A DNA stretch of 39,171 nt from JBFKQC01 sp041627895 (GCA_041627895.1 JBFKQC010000034.1:1-39171); one strand, 5' to 3'; shown: positions 17,684-26,309, counted from the stretch's first letter. Numbers and translations are program-made. The notes: a model not told the origin generated them from the letters alone.

Positions 17684-18237
17684 CAGGTTCTGACGGCGGC
17701 CATGAAACGGTCGCGGATCGTCACAGGGTCCATCGTGATGACCGGGTGCCTGGCGTTGCCGCTTTCGCACTTGCAGACGATGATCGTCATCTCGCCCGCG
17801 TCCAGGGCATCCCTGAGAACGCGGCCGGTATCCGCGGCCTCGCACTCGATCACGCGCTCGCAGCCTGCCGCCCTGGCCATTCCGGCCAGCGACGTCTTCA
17901 TGCCGGCATAGGTCGGCTGATCACCGGTCGATCCGTAAGAGCCGTTGTCGACGATCAGCAGGATGTAGTTGTGTGCCACGTTGTTCGCGATCGTGGGCAG
18001 CGTGCCGAGATTTGTCAGGACCGAGCCGTCGCCGTCGATCACGATCACGGGCTTGGGCTGCACCAGCGCGAGGCCAAGTCCGATGGACGAGGCCAGCCCC
18101 ATCGTGCCCAGCATGTAGAAATTCGTCGGCTGGTCGTCGATGGCATGGAGTTCCTGGCTTGGGATGCCGATGTTGCAGACCACCAGCTGGTCGCGCAGGA
18201 TCGGGGCGATTTCCTTCAATACCTCGGAACGGATCAT
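17683..18237 (-). CDS. comE: Sulfopyruvate decarboxylase beta subunit (ComE-like), TPP-binding
   Basis: A 184-residue subunit that carries the thiamine-diphosphate pyrophosphate-binding domain. The metal/TPP motif is clear: VIVIDGDGSVLTNLGTLPTI, then NYILLIVDNGSYGSTGDQPT (GDG followed by the conserved Asn region). FYMLGTMGLASSIGLGLAL is also typical. With ComD it makes an enzyme that decarboxylates sulfopyruvate to sulfoacetaldehyde. In methanogens this serves coenzyme M synthesis; in sulfolactate-degrading bacteria it feeds Xsc. Its start overlaps the comD stop as ATGA (18234-18237). Two-chain phosphonopyruvate decarboxylases look similar, so the 2-oxoacid is assigned mainly from context (hpsN, hydroxyacid dehydrogenase). 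Confidence 0.87.
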   Translation of the reverse strand: MIRSEVLKEIAPILRDQLVVCNIGIPSQELHAIDDQPTNFYMLGTMGLASSIGLGLALVQPKPVIVIDGDGSVLTNLGTLPTIANNVAHNYILLIVDNGSYGSTGDQPTYAGMKTSLAGMARAAGCERVIECEAADTGRVLRDALDAGEMTIIVCKCESGNARHPVITMDPVTIRDRFMAAVRT

Positions 18238-18740
18238 TGGTCGCCATAGCCTCCCCAGAAGGTGGCATCCGTGAGAACGGCCACCGGCTTGTTGCACATG
18301 AAGGTGTATTTCAGGATCGCGTCGAGCTCTTCCACGTCCCCCTGACGGTGAAAGTGGTAGGTCGGTATGTGAAGCTGCGCGAGCAGTGCCTTGGTGTGAA
18401 CCGCCATCTCGACCTGGCAGGCGATGGGCTCGCGAAGTTCGCCGCGGTAGCTGATGATCATCGGCAATGGCAGGCGATAGAACTGGATCAGCGTCGCCAG
18501 CGTGTTGATCGTCACGCCGATGGCGGTGTTCTGCATGATGATCGCGGACCGGGTGCCGCCCATGAAGGCGCCCGCGCACAGGCCCATCCCCTCGTCCTCC
18601 TTGTTCGACGGGATGTGGTGGATCTCGTCGCGCGCGTCGATCTCGGCGATGACGCCCGCCAGTTGCTTGCATGGCACGGTGGTCACCAAGCCGACGCCGT
18701 TTGCAACCAGATCGTCGGCGATCTTTCTGTCGATGTTCAT
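18234..18740 (-). CDS. comD: Sulfopyruvate decarboxylase alpha subunit (ComD-like)
   Basis: A 168-residue TPP-enzyme PYR-domain subunit. It shows the catalytic-glutamate region HIPSNKEDEGMGLCAGAF, then IIMQNTAIGVTINTLATLIQFYRLPLPMIISYRG, a pattern shared with ComD and phosphonopyruvate decarboxylase. The start at ATG 18740 is chosen because AAAGGA lies about 9 nt upstream and because the product then begins like family members; the 22 extra upstream residues are Arg/Pro-rich. It pairs with ComE, encoded next with ATGA overlap. Separate alpha and beta chains, rather than one fused chain, fit sulfopyruvate decarboxylase. Confidence 0.87.
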   Translation of the reverse strand: MNIDRKIADDLVANGVGLVTTVPCKQLAGVIAEIDARDEIHHIPSNKEDEGMGLCAGAFMGGTRSAIIMQNTAIGVTINTLATLIQFYRLPLPMIISYRGELREPIACQVEMAVHTKALLAQLHIPTYHFHRQGDVEELDAILKYTFMCNKPVAVLTDATFWGGYGDQ

Positions 18741-18786
18741 GGCCTTCGGTCCTTTCAAATCGGGCACGGGACGGTTGACGCCCGGG

Positions 18787-19197
18787 TCACGGCGCGCGGT
18801 AGACATGCACCGCGCACGGGGCGTGCCGGACGACCCGTGCCGCGGTCGAGCCGATGAGGTAATCGGTCAGTTCCGGCTTGTGCGAGCCCATCACGATGCA
18901 GTCGATGCCGTTTTCCTCGGCGAATTCGACGATCGTGGTGTTGACGTGGCCGCGCACCAGCCTGGCCGAGGCATCGCTGACCCCGGCCAGTTTCTCTTCG
19001 AGAAGCGCGCGCGCCCGGTTCCGGCCTTCCCTGAGCAACTCCTCCCAAAGCTCGGCATTGGACGAGCCGGGCGGTTCCTCGAGGACATGGATTGCGATGA
19101 TCTCGCCGCCGGGTGCGCGAAGGGTGCGCGCGATAGCGAGCATCTGGGGCGACAGGCCGTGGTCCAGCGCCAAGGCGACGAGGATCTTGTTGTACAT
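18787..19197 (-). CDS. Universal stress protein (UspA family)
   Basis: A 136-residue single-domain Usp. It begins MYNKILVALALDHG, and the C-terminal ATP-binding signature is present as VMGSHKPELTDYLIGSTAARVVRHAPCAVHVYR (G-2x-G-9x-G(S/T) type). GGAAA lies about 8 nt before the ATG. Usp proteins are known partners of some TRAP transporters (TeaD of the ectoine system TeaABC binds ATP and modulates uptake). Sitting in an operon with a TRAP transporter, this one may tune sulfonate uptake (inference). Gaps are 46 bp to comD and 30 bp to the upstream dehydrogenase. Confidence 0.9.
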   Translation of the reverse strand: MYNKILVALALDHGLSPQMLAIARTLRAPGGEIIAIHVLEEPPGSSNAELWEELLREGRNRARALLEEKLAGVSDASARLVRGHVNTTIVEFAEENGIDCIVMGSHKPELTDYLIGSTAARVVRHAPCAVHVYRAP

Positions 19198-19227
19198 GGG
19201 CGGTTTCCTTCGCTTGTTCCCCAGACG

Positions 19228-20208
19228 TCAGTCCCACGGAGTCAGCAGTACCTTCGGCGCAGCGACCCGGTGTGCAAGGAGGTCCGTGAACGCATCCGCG
19301 CCATCGGCCAGCGCACGGGTCTCGGTCCAGTCGAGCGGCCCGAGGCGACCGTCAAAGATCGCCTGTGACGTCTCCCGGAAATCCTGCGCGCCATAGGCGT
19401 AGGTGCCGATGAAGGTGACCTCCTGCAGGGTCATGCGCCGGGTGTCGAGCCCGCCCCCGTTGTCGCCGAGGCCCACGTGCATCAGCACGCCACCGGGCGC
19501 CACGACGGCAGAGGCCGCCGCCCGGGTGGCGGTGTAGCCCACTGCATCGACCACCAGCGGAAAGCTTCCCCCGGGCGCATCGGTGACGGTTCGGCCGCAG
19601 CGGTCCCGCAAGAAGTCGCGGCGCGGCGCGGCCGGCTCGGCGATGGTGGTTGTCTCGCAGCCCATGGCCTCGAGGGCAAGGGCCGTCGCCAGCCCGATGG
19701 CCCCTCCGCCGAGGATCAGTGCGCGGCGATCCATGCTCGGATGCGCCGCCTCCAGCGCCAGCCGCGCGGCGTGCCATCCCACGGCCAGGGGTTCGGCCAG
19801 CGCCGCCTTGGACAACGGCACGCCATCCGGCACGCCCACCACATTGCGCTCGGGCATGGCGACGTATTGTGCGAAAGCGCCTTCGCGCGGCGGCATCGAG
19901 ATAATCTGACGGTCCGGGCACAGGTTCTCGCGTCCTGCCCTGCACGATGCGCAGGCGCCGCAGGTGACCAGCGGATTGACCGTGACCCGGTCACCGTCGC
20001 GCGGGCCGCCGACGATCACGCCGGCCGCCTCGTGTCCCAGAATCAGCGGCGCGGGTCGGCGCTCGTCGTGGCCCAGGTAGGCATGCATGTCGGACCCGCA
20101 GATGCCCACCGCCTCGACCCGGATCAGAAGATCACCGTGGCCGGGTTCCGGCTTTGGCACGTCGCGAACGGCCAGGGACCGGGCGCCTTCATAGACCAGC
20201 GCCTTCAT
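19228..20208 (-). CDS. Zinc-dependent medium-chain alcohol dehydrogenase (possible HpsO-type)
   Basis: A 326-residue MDR-family dehydrogenase. Catalytic zinc ligands are C37 (VGICGSDMH) and H59-E60 (LILGHEAAG). The structural zinc site has four cysteines at 83, 86, 89 and 97 (CGACASCRAGRENLC). The Rossmann fold shows LILGGGAIGLATALALEA. It should interconvert a secondary alcohol and a ketone with NAD(P). In known dihydroxypropanesulfonate clusters, accessory dehydrogenases HpsO and HpsP act at C2 so that both enantiomers reach HpsN; this gene, 39 bp after hpsN, could have that role. Substrate assignment is inference: sorbitol- or threonine-type dehydrogenases share the same motifs. Confidence 0.85.
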   Translation of the reverse strand: MKALVYEGARSLAVRDVPKPEPGHGDLLIRVEAVGICGSDMHAYLGHDERRPAPLILGHEAAGVIVGGPRDGDRVTVNPLVTCGACASCRAGRENLCPDRQIISMPPREGAFAQYVAMPERNVVGVPDGVPLSKAALAEPLAVGWHAARLALEAAHPSMDRRALILGGGAIGLATALALEAMGCETTTIAEPAAPRRDFLRDRCGRTVTDAPGGSFPLVVDAVGYTATRAAASAVVAPGGVLMHVGLGDNGGGLDTRRMTLQEVTFIGTYAYGAQDFRETSQAIFDGRLGPLDWTETRALADGADAFTDLLAHRVAAPKVLLTPWD

Positions 20209-20247
20209 GCCGGGACCCGCAGCATCCGGGCAGTCTGGCGGGCGAAA

Positions 20248-21555
20248 TCAACCATCGGCCGACAGGTCGAAGTTCTCGCCGGGGAAATACTTGGCAAGCC
20301 GGGCGTCCGCCGCCCGCGCGTGACCTTCCATTCCTTCGAGCCGCGAGATGCGCGCCGTGGCCTCGGCGATCGGGCGCGAGCCCTCGCGCGATGCCCGTTG
20401 CCAGGTGACGATCTTCATGAACTTGTGCACGCTCAGCCCGCCGGTATAGCGCGCCGCGCCCGAGGTCGGCAGCACGTGGTTCGTGCCCGTCGCCTTGTCG
20501 CCGTAGGACACCGTCGTCTCTTCGCCCAGAAACAGCGATCCGTAGCAGGTCAGTCGGTCCAGCCACCAGTCGAGGTCATCCGCCTGCACGGTCAGGTGTT
20601 CGGGCGCGTAGTCGTCCGAACAGGCGGCCATTTCCTCGCGATTTCCGCACAGGACGATCTCGGCATAGTCGCGCCACGCGGCGGCGGCATTGTCGCGGTT
20701 CACCGCTGGCAGATCGTCGATCAGCGCGGGCACGCGGTGCGCCACCTCCTCGGCCAGCGGGCGGTGATCGGTCACCAGCCAGACCGGCGAGTTGTAGCCA
20801 TGCTCGGCCTGGCTCACCAGGTCTGTCGCGACCAGATGCGGGTCAGCGGTCTCGTCGGCCAGGATCAGGCTGTCGGTCGGCCCCGCGATCATGTCGATGC
20901 CCACCCGGCCGAAGAGGATGCGCTTGGCCTCGGCCACGAACTGGTTGCCGGGACCGACGAGGATGTTCGCCTGGGGCGCGCCGAACAATCCAAAGGCCAT
21001 CGCGGCCACGCCCTGCACCCCGCCCATCGCCATGATCTTGTCGGCCCCGCAGACATGCGCCGCGTAGACGATCGCCGGCGCGACGCCGACACCGGGCCGG
21101 GGCGGCGAGCAGGCGGTGATGTGGCGCACGCCGGCGACCTTGGCGGTCGTGACGGTCATGATTGCGCTGGCGATGTGGCTGTACCGGCCGCCCGGGACGT
21201 AGCACCCCGCGGCATCCACGGGGATCGCCCTTTGGCCCGCGATGACGCCGGGCACGATCTCTAGCTTCTCGTCGGCGACGGTGCCCTTCTGCATGCGCGC
21301 AAAGCGCCGCACGTTGTCGTGGGAAAAGCGTATGGCGTCCTTCAGCTTGTCCGGCACCAGCCCGGACGCGGCCTGAATCTCGTCCGGCGTCAGAAGGATG
21401 TTGCCATCGTACTTGTCGAACTCCGCGGCGTATTCCCGGGCCTTGCTGTCGCCGCCGGCCTCGATGTCGGCGAGGATTTTCTCGACGGTCGCGTGAACCT
21501 CTGCCGAGTCGGATTTGGACGTCAGCGCGGCCTTTTTCAGGTAGGTGCGGCTCAT
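20248..21555 (-). CDS. hpsN: Sulfopropanediol 3-dehydrogenase (HpsN, HisD-like)
   Basis: A 435-residue member of the histidinol-dehydrogenase fold. All HisD catalytic and zinc residues are present at constant spacing: Q249 and H252 (SQAEHGYNSP), E319-H320 (DYAPEHLTV), D353 (SYGDKATGTNHVLPT) and H412 (GMEGHARAADARL). HpsN oxidises (R)-2,3-dihydroxypropane-1-sulfonate to (R)-sulfolactate with two NAD. The text closely resembles roseobacter HpsN (AGCYVPGGRYSHIASAIM, WWLDRLTCYGSLFLGEETTV), and there are no histidine genes nearby, while TRAP, ComDE and 2-hydroxyacid dehydrogenase genes are. Biosynthetic HisD is therefore unlikely. It is the enzyme that names the operon's substrate. Confidence 0.88.
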   Translation of the reverse strand: MSRTYLKKAALTSKSDSAEVHATVEKILADIEAGGDSKAREYAAEFDKYDGNILLTPDEIQAASGLVPDKLKDAIRFSHDNVRRFARMQKGTVADEKLEIVPGVIAGQRAIPVDAAGCYVPGGRYSHIASAIMTVTTAKVAGVRHITACSPPRPGVGVAPAIVYAAHVCGADKIMAMGGVQGVAAMAFGLFGAPQANILVGPGNQFVAEAKRILFGRVGIDMIAGPTDSLILADETADPHLVATDLVSQAEHGYNSPVWLVTDHRPLAEEVAHRVPALIDDLPAVNRDNAAAAWRDYAEIVLCGNREEMAACSDDYAPEHLTVQADDLDWWLDRLTCYGSLFLGEETTVSYGDKATGTNHVLPTSGAARYTGGLSVHKFMKIVTWQRASREGSRPIAEATARISRLEGMEGHARAADARLAKYFPGENFDLSADG

Positions 21556-21627
21556 GTCGGCGTCGTCCCCGCGGTCCGGTCACGGGACGGGACGACAGGG
21601 CAGATTGAAACGGCAAACCCGCGCATG

Positions 21628-22677
21628 TCAGATCTTCTCTCGTTTGTTGTGGCGAATGGACGAAATCAGGGCAAAGCCGATCAGCGCGACGCCGATCAGG
21701 CCGGTCAGGGTCTCGGGGATATGGACCAGCGACTGCATGAACATGATCACCGCGAGCGCGAAGATCGAATAGAACGCACCATGTTCGAGATAGCGGAACT
21801 GCTGAAGCGTGCCCTTCTCGACCAGCATGATGGTCATCGAGCGCACGTACATCGCCCCCACCCCGAGACCGATGGCAATGAGCAGGATGTTCGTAGTCAG
21901 CGCAAAGGCCCCGATCACGCCATCGAACGAAAAGCTGGCGTCGAGCACCTCGAGGTAGAGAAACGCGCCCAGGCCACCCTTCGCGCCGATCTGGCTGATC
22001 GCGCTGGCCGAGCGGTCGAGGTAGGTGCCCAGCCCGTCGACCATGGTGAACACCAAAAGCCCCATCACCGCCGATAACAGGAACGCGGCCCGCTGATGCT
22101 CGGCCAGCGACTGCGAGACCATCACGACGATCGCCAGCACAAAGGCGATCTCGAATCCGCGCACCGAGCCGCATTTGCGCAACCGGCATTCCAGCGCCTC
22201 GATCCAGTCGATCGACTTGTCCTCGTCAAGGAAGAACTTCAGCGCCACCATCATCAGGAACGTGCCGCCGAAGGCCGCGATGGGCCCATGGGCATGGCTG
22301 ATGATCCGCGAGTACTCGTCGGGCTCGGCCAGCGCCAGGCGCATCGCTTCGAACGGATTGACCCGGGCGAAGATGGCCACGATGGCCAGCGGAAACACGA
22401 TCCGCATCCCGAAGACGGCGATCAGGATGCCCCAGGTCAGGAAGCGCTGACGCCAGACCGGCGTCATCTCGTCCAGCTTGTTGGCATTGACGATGGCGTT
22501 GTCGAAGCTGAGAGAGATCTCCAGCGCCGCAAGCACCGAGCCCACCAGCAGGAAACTCAAGATCCCGTTCAGGGTCTTCTCGGTCTCCCAGCCCAGCCAG
22601 GCGGACAGGAACAGGCCGATGACCGTCACGATCAGCGGCCACTTGAGATAGGCGGCGACAGAGCGGGGCTGCGCCAT
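21628..22677 (-). CDS. TerC-superfamily / DUF475 integral membrane protein
   Basis: A 349-residue protein with about eight or nine TM segments. Two acidic repeats typical of TerC-like proteins are visible: LEISLSFDNAIVNANKLDEM (about residue 52) and YLEVLDASFSFDGVIGAFAL (about residue 225). These conserved in-membrane Asp/Glu/Asn residues suggest ion or solute coordination; in other TerC branches manganese export has been shown. The start at 22677 follows the DctQM stop by two bases, so it is firmly part of the operon. Known sulfonate operons carry a sulfite exporter (TauE/SafE type) and none is seen here, which makes an export role attractive but unproven. DUF475 has no assigned function that I know of. 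Confidence 0.88.
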   Translation of the reverse strand: MAQPRSVAAYLKWPLIVTVIGLFLSAWLGWETEKTLNGILSFLLVGSVLAALEISLSFDNAIVNANKLDEMTPVWRQRFLTWGILIAVFGMRIVFPLAIVAIFARVNPFEAMRLALAEPDEYSRIISHAHGPIAAFGGTFLMMVALKFFLDEDKSIDWIEALECRLRKCGSVRGFEIAFVLAIVVMVSQSLAEHQRAAFLLSAVMGLLVFTMVDGLGTYLDRSASAISQIGAKGGLGAFLYLEVLDASFSFDGVIGAFALTTNILLIAIGLGVGAMYVRSMTIMLVEKGTLQQFRYLEHGAFYSIFALAVIMFMQSLVHIPETLTGLIGVALIGFALISSIRHNKREKI

Positions 22678-22679
22678 GG

Positions 22680-24992
22680 CTATTGTCCGCCCACGAAGTT
22701 TGGCAGCCAAAGCGCGATCTGCGGGAAGACGAAGATCAGGACCAGTCCGACCAGCTGGATCACCATGAATTGCATCATGCCGAGGTAAATGTCCTTGAGG
22801 TCCCATTCAGGCACGACGCCCTTCAGGAAATACGCCGATAGCGCCACCGGCGGACTGAGCCACGCGGTCTGCAAATTCACCGCGACGAGGATCGCGAACC
22901 AGATCAGCAGGTCCTGCGTGTTTTCGAATGCGAGGTCCAGCGAGATCACCGTGGGGATCAGGATCGGCACGATGATCAGGACGATGGGCACCCATTCCAG
23001 CGGCCAGCCCAGCAGGAAGATCAGCGCCATGATCAGCATCAGCACCAGCACCGGCGACATGTCGAGGCTGAGAAGCAGTTCGGTCAGCATCTTCGGGGTG
23101 CCGAGGTTGGAGAAGACGGCGCCGAAAAAGTTCGAGGCCGCGACCAGGAACATGATGAGAACGGTGATCTCGAGGCTCTTGATCAACGCGTCGTACAGGC
23201 CGGGAACGGTAAACTTGCGGTAGAGCATCGACAGAAACACAGCCCCGAAAGCACCGCAGGCGGACGCCTCGGCGGGCGTGGCCCAGCCCGCCAGGATCGA
23301 GCCGAGCGCAAAGGCGATCAGCACGGTCGGCGGCACGAGCCCCATGAAGAACTCGTACCAGAGCGGGGAGAAATAGAAGTCGCCCGGACGGGACCGGTCG
23401 AGCCAGGCGTAGATCGCATACATCGCGCCAATCCATGCCAGCGGCACGACGAGGGCGCCGAACGGGAACCCGAAACCGACGGTGATCCCCTTCGTGATCA
23501 GCCAGATCAGGAACACCAGCGAGGCCATCACCAGGACCACCTCGAGCAGGTAGAAACGCGAGGTCTCGGGCTGATCTTCCGGCGGCAGGATCGGGCCCAT
23601 GTCCGGATTGATCCAGCAACGCCCGAGCGCATAGAGCAGGTAAAGCCCGGCCAGCATCACGCCGGGGATGATCGCGGCCCGAAAGAGATCGGTCACCGGC
23701 ACTTCCAGCACCGGGCCCATCACGATCAGCATGATCGACGGCGGGATCAGGATACCCAGCGTGCCGCCCGCGGTGATCGTGCCCGCGGCGAGCCGCACGT
23801 CGTAGCCGGACTTGTTCATCGTGCGCGCGGCCATGATGCCAAGGATCGTGACCGAGGCGCCCACGATTCCGGTTGCGGCGGCAAAGATCGTCGACACGAA
23901 CAGCACCGCGATGAACAGCGCCCCGCGGGTCCGGCTCATCATCATCTGGACCGCCTGGAACAGGCGTTCCATCAGCCCTGCCTGTTCCATGACGATGCCC
24001 ATGAAGATGAACAGGGGCACCGCGACAAGCTGGTCCGACAGCATCACAGCGTTCGTCTGCAGCGTCATCAGGAAGGTCGCGAGCTTGAAATTCGCGCCCC
24101 AAGTGCCGAAGACGAAGCCGAGGAAGATCAGGGTGAACGAGATCGGGAAGCCGACGAAGATCGCGAACAGCATCACCCCCAGCATGATCAGGCCGATGGT
24201 CGGTTTCGCAACGCCGGGTCCGCGGCCGAACACGCTTTCCCAGGCATCGCCAAGCGGCACGAGATCGGGAAAGAACACCCCGGCGGTGACAACGGCCAGC
24301 ACGAGTGCGTAGACCGGCAGTATCCGGACGAATTTCCTGGCGCGCCTCTCGCCCATCTGATGCAGAGCGCGGAACAGTTCCGGGATGCCTTGCAGCAGCA
24401 GCAGCAATGCGCCGACCGGCATCGCCAGCCGCGCGGGCCAGAGGATCGGCGCCCAGGTGGAATCGGACGCCTGCTCGCCCGAGACGAAGGCCTTCAGCCA
24501 ATATTCTGCCGACACCCACGTGAAAAACAGCATCGCGGGGATGTAGAAGGCGAGATACAGCGTCGCATCCACGGTCGCCTGGGTCTTGTGCGACCATCCC
24601 CGATAAAGGAAATCGGCCCGGATATGTACGCCGCGCATCAGCGCGTATCCCGCGGCCGCCATGAACAGCACGCCGCCCAGCATCCGGCTGACATCGTAGA
24701 CCCAGAGCGTCGGGCCGAAGCCCCAGGCGATGGCCACGTCGCTCATGCCGTTCTGGGTGAGGATCGCGAACATGTTGCGCGAAAAGACCTCGTAGACGAT
24801 CGCCAGGATCAGCGGGATCATCAGCAGGCATATGATCCGGCCCGCCCAAAGGTTCAGGCGGTCGACGAACGACACGATCGGCCGCATCCACGGCGTCATG
24901 TCGTCGGGCGTCTCTCCCGGCTGTCCGGCGCGCCGCTCGGCGATCAGTTCGTCGGTGATGTCCAGCTCTTCGGCTGCGACCTCTTCGGCCAT
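22680..24992 (-). CDS. TRAP transporter fused permease (DctQ-DctM)
   Basis: A fused inner-membrane permease of 770 residues. The N-terminal 220 or so residues are the four-TM DctQ part (RLNLWAGRIICLLMIPLILAIVYEVFSRNMF and SRMLGGVLFMAAAGYALMRG). After a linker TM comes the DctM part with about 12 TM segments, including the signature GGTLGILIPPSIMLIVMG and GWATPAEASACGAFGA. It couples Na+ entry to uptake of the solute delivered by DctP. Start 24992 is preferred (GGG-rich stretch just upstream); ATG 25007 is an alternative. The DctM half is long, as in the FcbT3/TakP-type group. Hps- and Ise-type TRAP systems import sulfonates, so dihydroxypropanesulfonate, sulfolactate or isethionate are the likely cargo. 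Confidence 0.92.
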   Translation of the reverse strand: MAEEVAAEELDITDELIAERRAGQPGETPDDMTPWMRPIVSFVDRLNLWAGRIICLLMIPLILAIVYEVFSRNMFAILTQNGMSDVAIAWGFGPTLWVYDVSRMLGGVLFMAAAGYALMRGVHIRADFLYRGWSHKTQATVDATLYLAFYIPAMLFFTWVSAEYWLKAFVSGEQASDSTWAPILWPARLAMPVGALLLLLQGIPELFRALHQMGERRARKFVRILPVYALVLAVVTAGVFFPDLVPLGDAWESVFGRGPGVAKPTIGLIMLGVMLFAIFVGFPISFTLIFLGFVFGTWGANFKLATFLMTLQTNAVMLSDQLVAVPLFIFMGIVMEQAGLMERLFQAVQMMMSRTRGALFIAVLFVSTIFAAATGIVGASVTILGIMAARTMNKSGYDVRLAAGTITAGGTLGILIPPSIMLIVMGPVLEVPVTDLFRAAIIPGVMLAGLYLLYALGRCWINPDMGPILPPEDQPETSRFYLLEVVLVMASLVFLIWLITKGITVGFGFPFGALVVPLAWIGAMYAIYAWLDRSRPGDFYFSPLWYEFFMGLVPPTVLIAFALGSILAGWATPAEASACGAFGAVFLSMLYRKFTVPGLYDALIKSLEITVLIMFLVAASNFFGAVFSNLGTPKMLTELLLSLDMSPVLVLMLIMALIFLLGWPLEWVPIVLIIVPILIPTVISLDLAFENTQDLLIWFAILVAVNLQTAWLSPPVALSAYFLKGVVPEWDLKDIYLGMMQFMVIQLVGLVLIFVFPQIALWLPNFVGGQ

Positions 24993-25029
24993 GCCACCCG
25001 TCCCCATAGGTTTGTCGGCTTGGTGCGGA

Positions 25030-25050
25030 AGCCCCGGCAGCGCCGGGGCT
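25030..25050 (-). promoter_or_regulatory. GC-rich stem-loop between dctP and dctQM
   Basis: AGCCCCGGC-AGC-GCCGGGGCT is a perfect 9-bp stem with a 3-nt loop, just after the dctP stop on the minus-strand transcript. No T-run follows, so full termination is unlikely. Such intercistronic hairpins after a binding-protein gene commonly protect the upstream mRNA or attenuate read-through, which gives more binding protein than permease. Confidence 0.6.
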
Positions 25051-25067
25051 CCAGGTTGTGCTTGCGC

Positions 25068-26162
25068 CTATTTCAGGCTGTCGGCGAAAGCCTTGCCGAG
25101 GTTCGCGTTCGAGGTCTGGGCACCGGCCCAGAACGGCACGGCGATCTCGGCAAAGTCCTTCTGGCTCTGCCAGACCTTCGCGAAGAACTCGTTCTCGGCC
25201 GCGTTTGTCTCCAGCGCGGCCTTGGCGGCCTGCATGTACTGCGTGAAGTAGTCCGCCGGCGTGTCATGAAGGATCACGCCGTGGTTCTCGGTCAGGTCCT
25301 TCAGCGCCTTGCCGTTCTCGTAGATGCGATACGACATGGCTTTCGACAGCGAGGCGTTGGCAGCCACTTCGATCGCCTTCTGCTGCAAGGGTGTCAGCGA
25401 ATCGTAGACGTCCCGGTTGATATAGAGGTCGGCATTCACGACGACCTGGTGCAGGCCCTGCAGGTAGTAGTGCTTCAGCACCTTCTGGAAGCCGAAGACC
25501 GAGTCCGGCTTCGGACAGCACCATTCGGCCGCGTCGATCGTGCCCTTTTCCAGCGCCGGCAGGATGTCACCGCCGCCCATCGCCACCGACGCGACGCCAA
25601 TATCCTTGTAGGTCTGGCCCGGGATGCCCGGAGGCGTCCGGAACCGGTACCTGCGGAAGTCGTCCATCGAGGCGATCGGCTCTTTGAACCAGCCCAAGGC
25701 CTCGGGGCCCACGGGCTGCAGCATGAAGCCTTTGACGTTCACGCCCATCTCGTCCCAGAGCTGGTCGTACAACTCGCGGCCGCCGCCATACTGGAACCAC
25801 GACAGGAAAGCGATGTTGTCGATGCCGACGCCCGCGCCCGCGACGGGCGAACCGAACAACATCGCGGCGGGGTGCTTGCCCGACCAGTAGTGCGTCCAGG
25901 CAAAGCCGCCCTCGATCAGGCCCGAGTCCACGGCATCCAGCGTCTCGGCCACGCCGACGACGGCGCCGGCGGGCAGGATTTCGAATTTCACCTCGCCATC
26001 CGTCAGTTCGGCGACGTCGTTGGCAAACTCCTGCAGCATGAACACTTCGTCGGCCTGCGCCGGGATCACGGACTGCACGCGGATCACCGTCTCGGCGAAT
26101 GCCGCCGAAGCCATCAGAACAAGGGCGGCCGCCCCCGTCCCCACGGTTTTCAGATTGAACAT
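25068..26162 (-). CDS. dctP: TRAP transporter solute-binding protein (DctP, FcbT1/TakP-like)
   Basis: A 364-residue periplasmic protein. The signal peptide covers about residues 1-24 (KTVGTGAAALVLMASAAFA, cleavage before ETVIRV). The start at 26162 is set by a strong ribosome site, GGGAGGAAAT, ending 2-3 nt before the ATG; a longer frame was rejected. The binding core YRFRTPPGIPGQTYKDIG contains the family Arg that salt-bridges the ligand acid group. The block LPALEKGTIDAAEWCCPKPD is typical of the TakP/FcbT1 group, whose members bind 2-oxoacids, hydroxyacids and aromatic acids. Context suggests a small sulfonate; the ligand cannot be read off directly. It lies 147 bp after the GMC dehydrogenase and before dctQM. 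Confidence 0.92.
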   Translation of the reverse strand: MFNLKTVGTGAAALVLMASAAFAETVIRVQSVIPAQADEVFMLQEFANDVAELTDGEVKFEILPAGAVVGVAETLDAVDSGLIEGGFAWTHYWSGKHPAAMLFGSPVAGAGVGIDNIAFLSWFQYGGGRELYDQLWDEMGVNVKGFMLQPVGPEALGWFKEPIASMDDFRRYRFRTPPGIPGQTYKDIGVASVAMGGGDILPALEKGTIDAAEWCCPKPDSVFGFQKVLKHYYLQGLHQVVVNADLYINRDVYDSLTPLQQKAIEVAANASLSKAMSYRIYENGKALKDLTENHGVILHDTPADYFTQYMQAAKAALETNAAENEFFAKVWQSQKDFAEIAVPFWAGAQTSNANLGKAFADSLK

Positions 26163-26309
26163 GGATTTCCTCCCTTGAGTCATTGCCCTCTGGTGTTCTT
26201 GCATTTTCGCCGGAGGACGAAGGCCCTGCCCCCGGGGAAGTTCGGTTCGGGACGGCCTACATGCGTCCCTCGCCCCGCATCGGATCGTGAAGCCTCTGGA
26301 TTTCGTGTC

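Noticed and set aside
20248..21555. Biosynthetic histidinol dehydrogenase (hisD)
   Set aside because: No histidine genes nearby; the sequence text and neighbours fit HpsN, although the fold and catalytic residues are shared.
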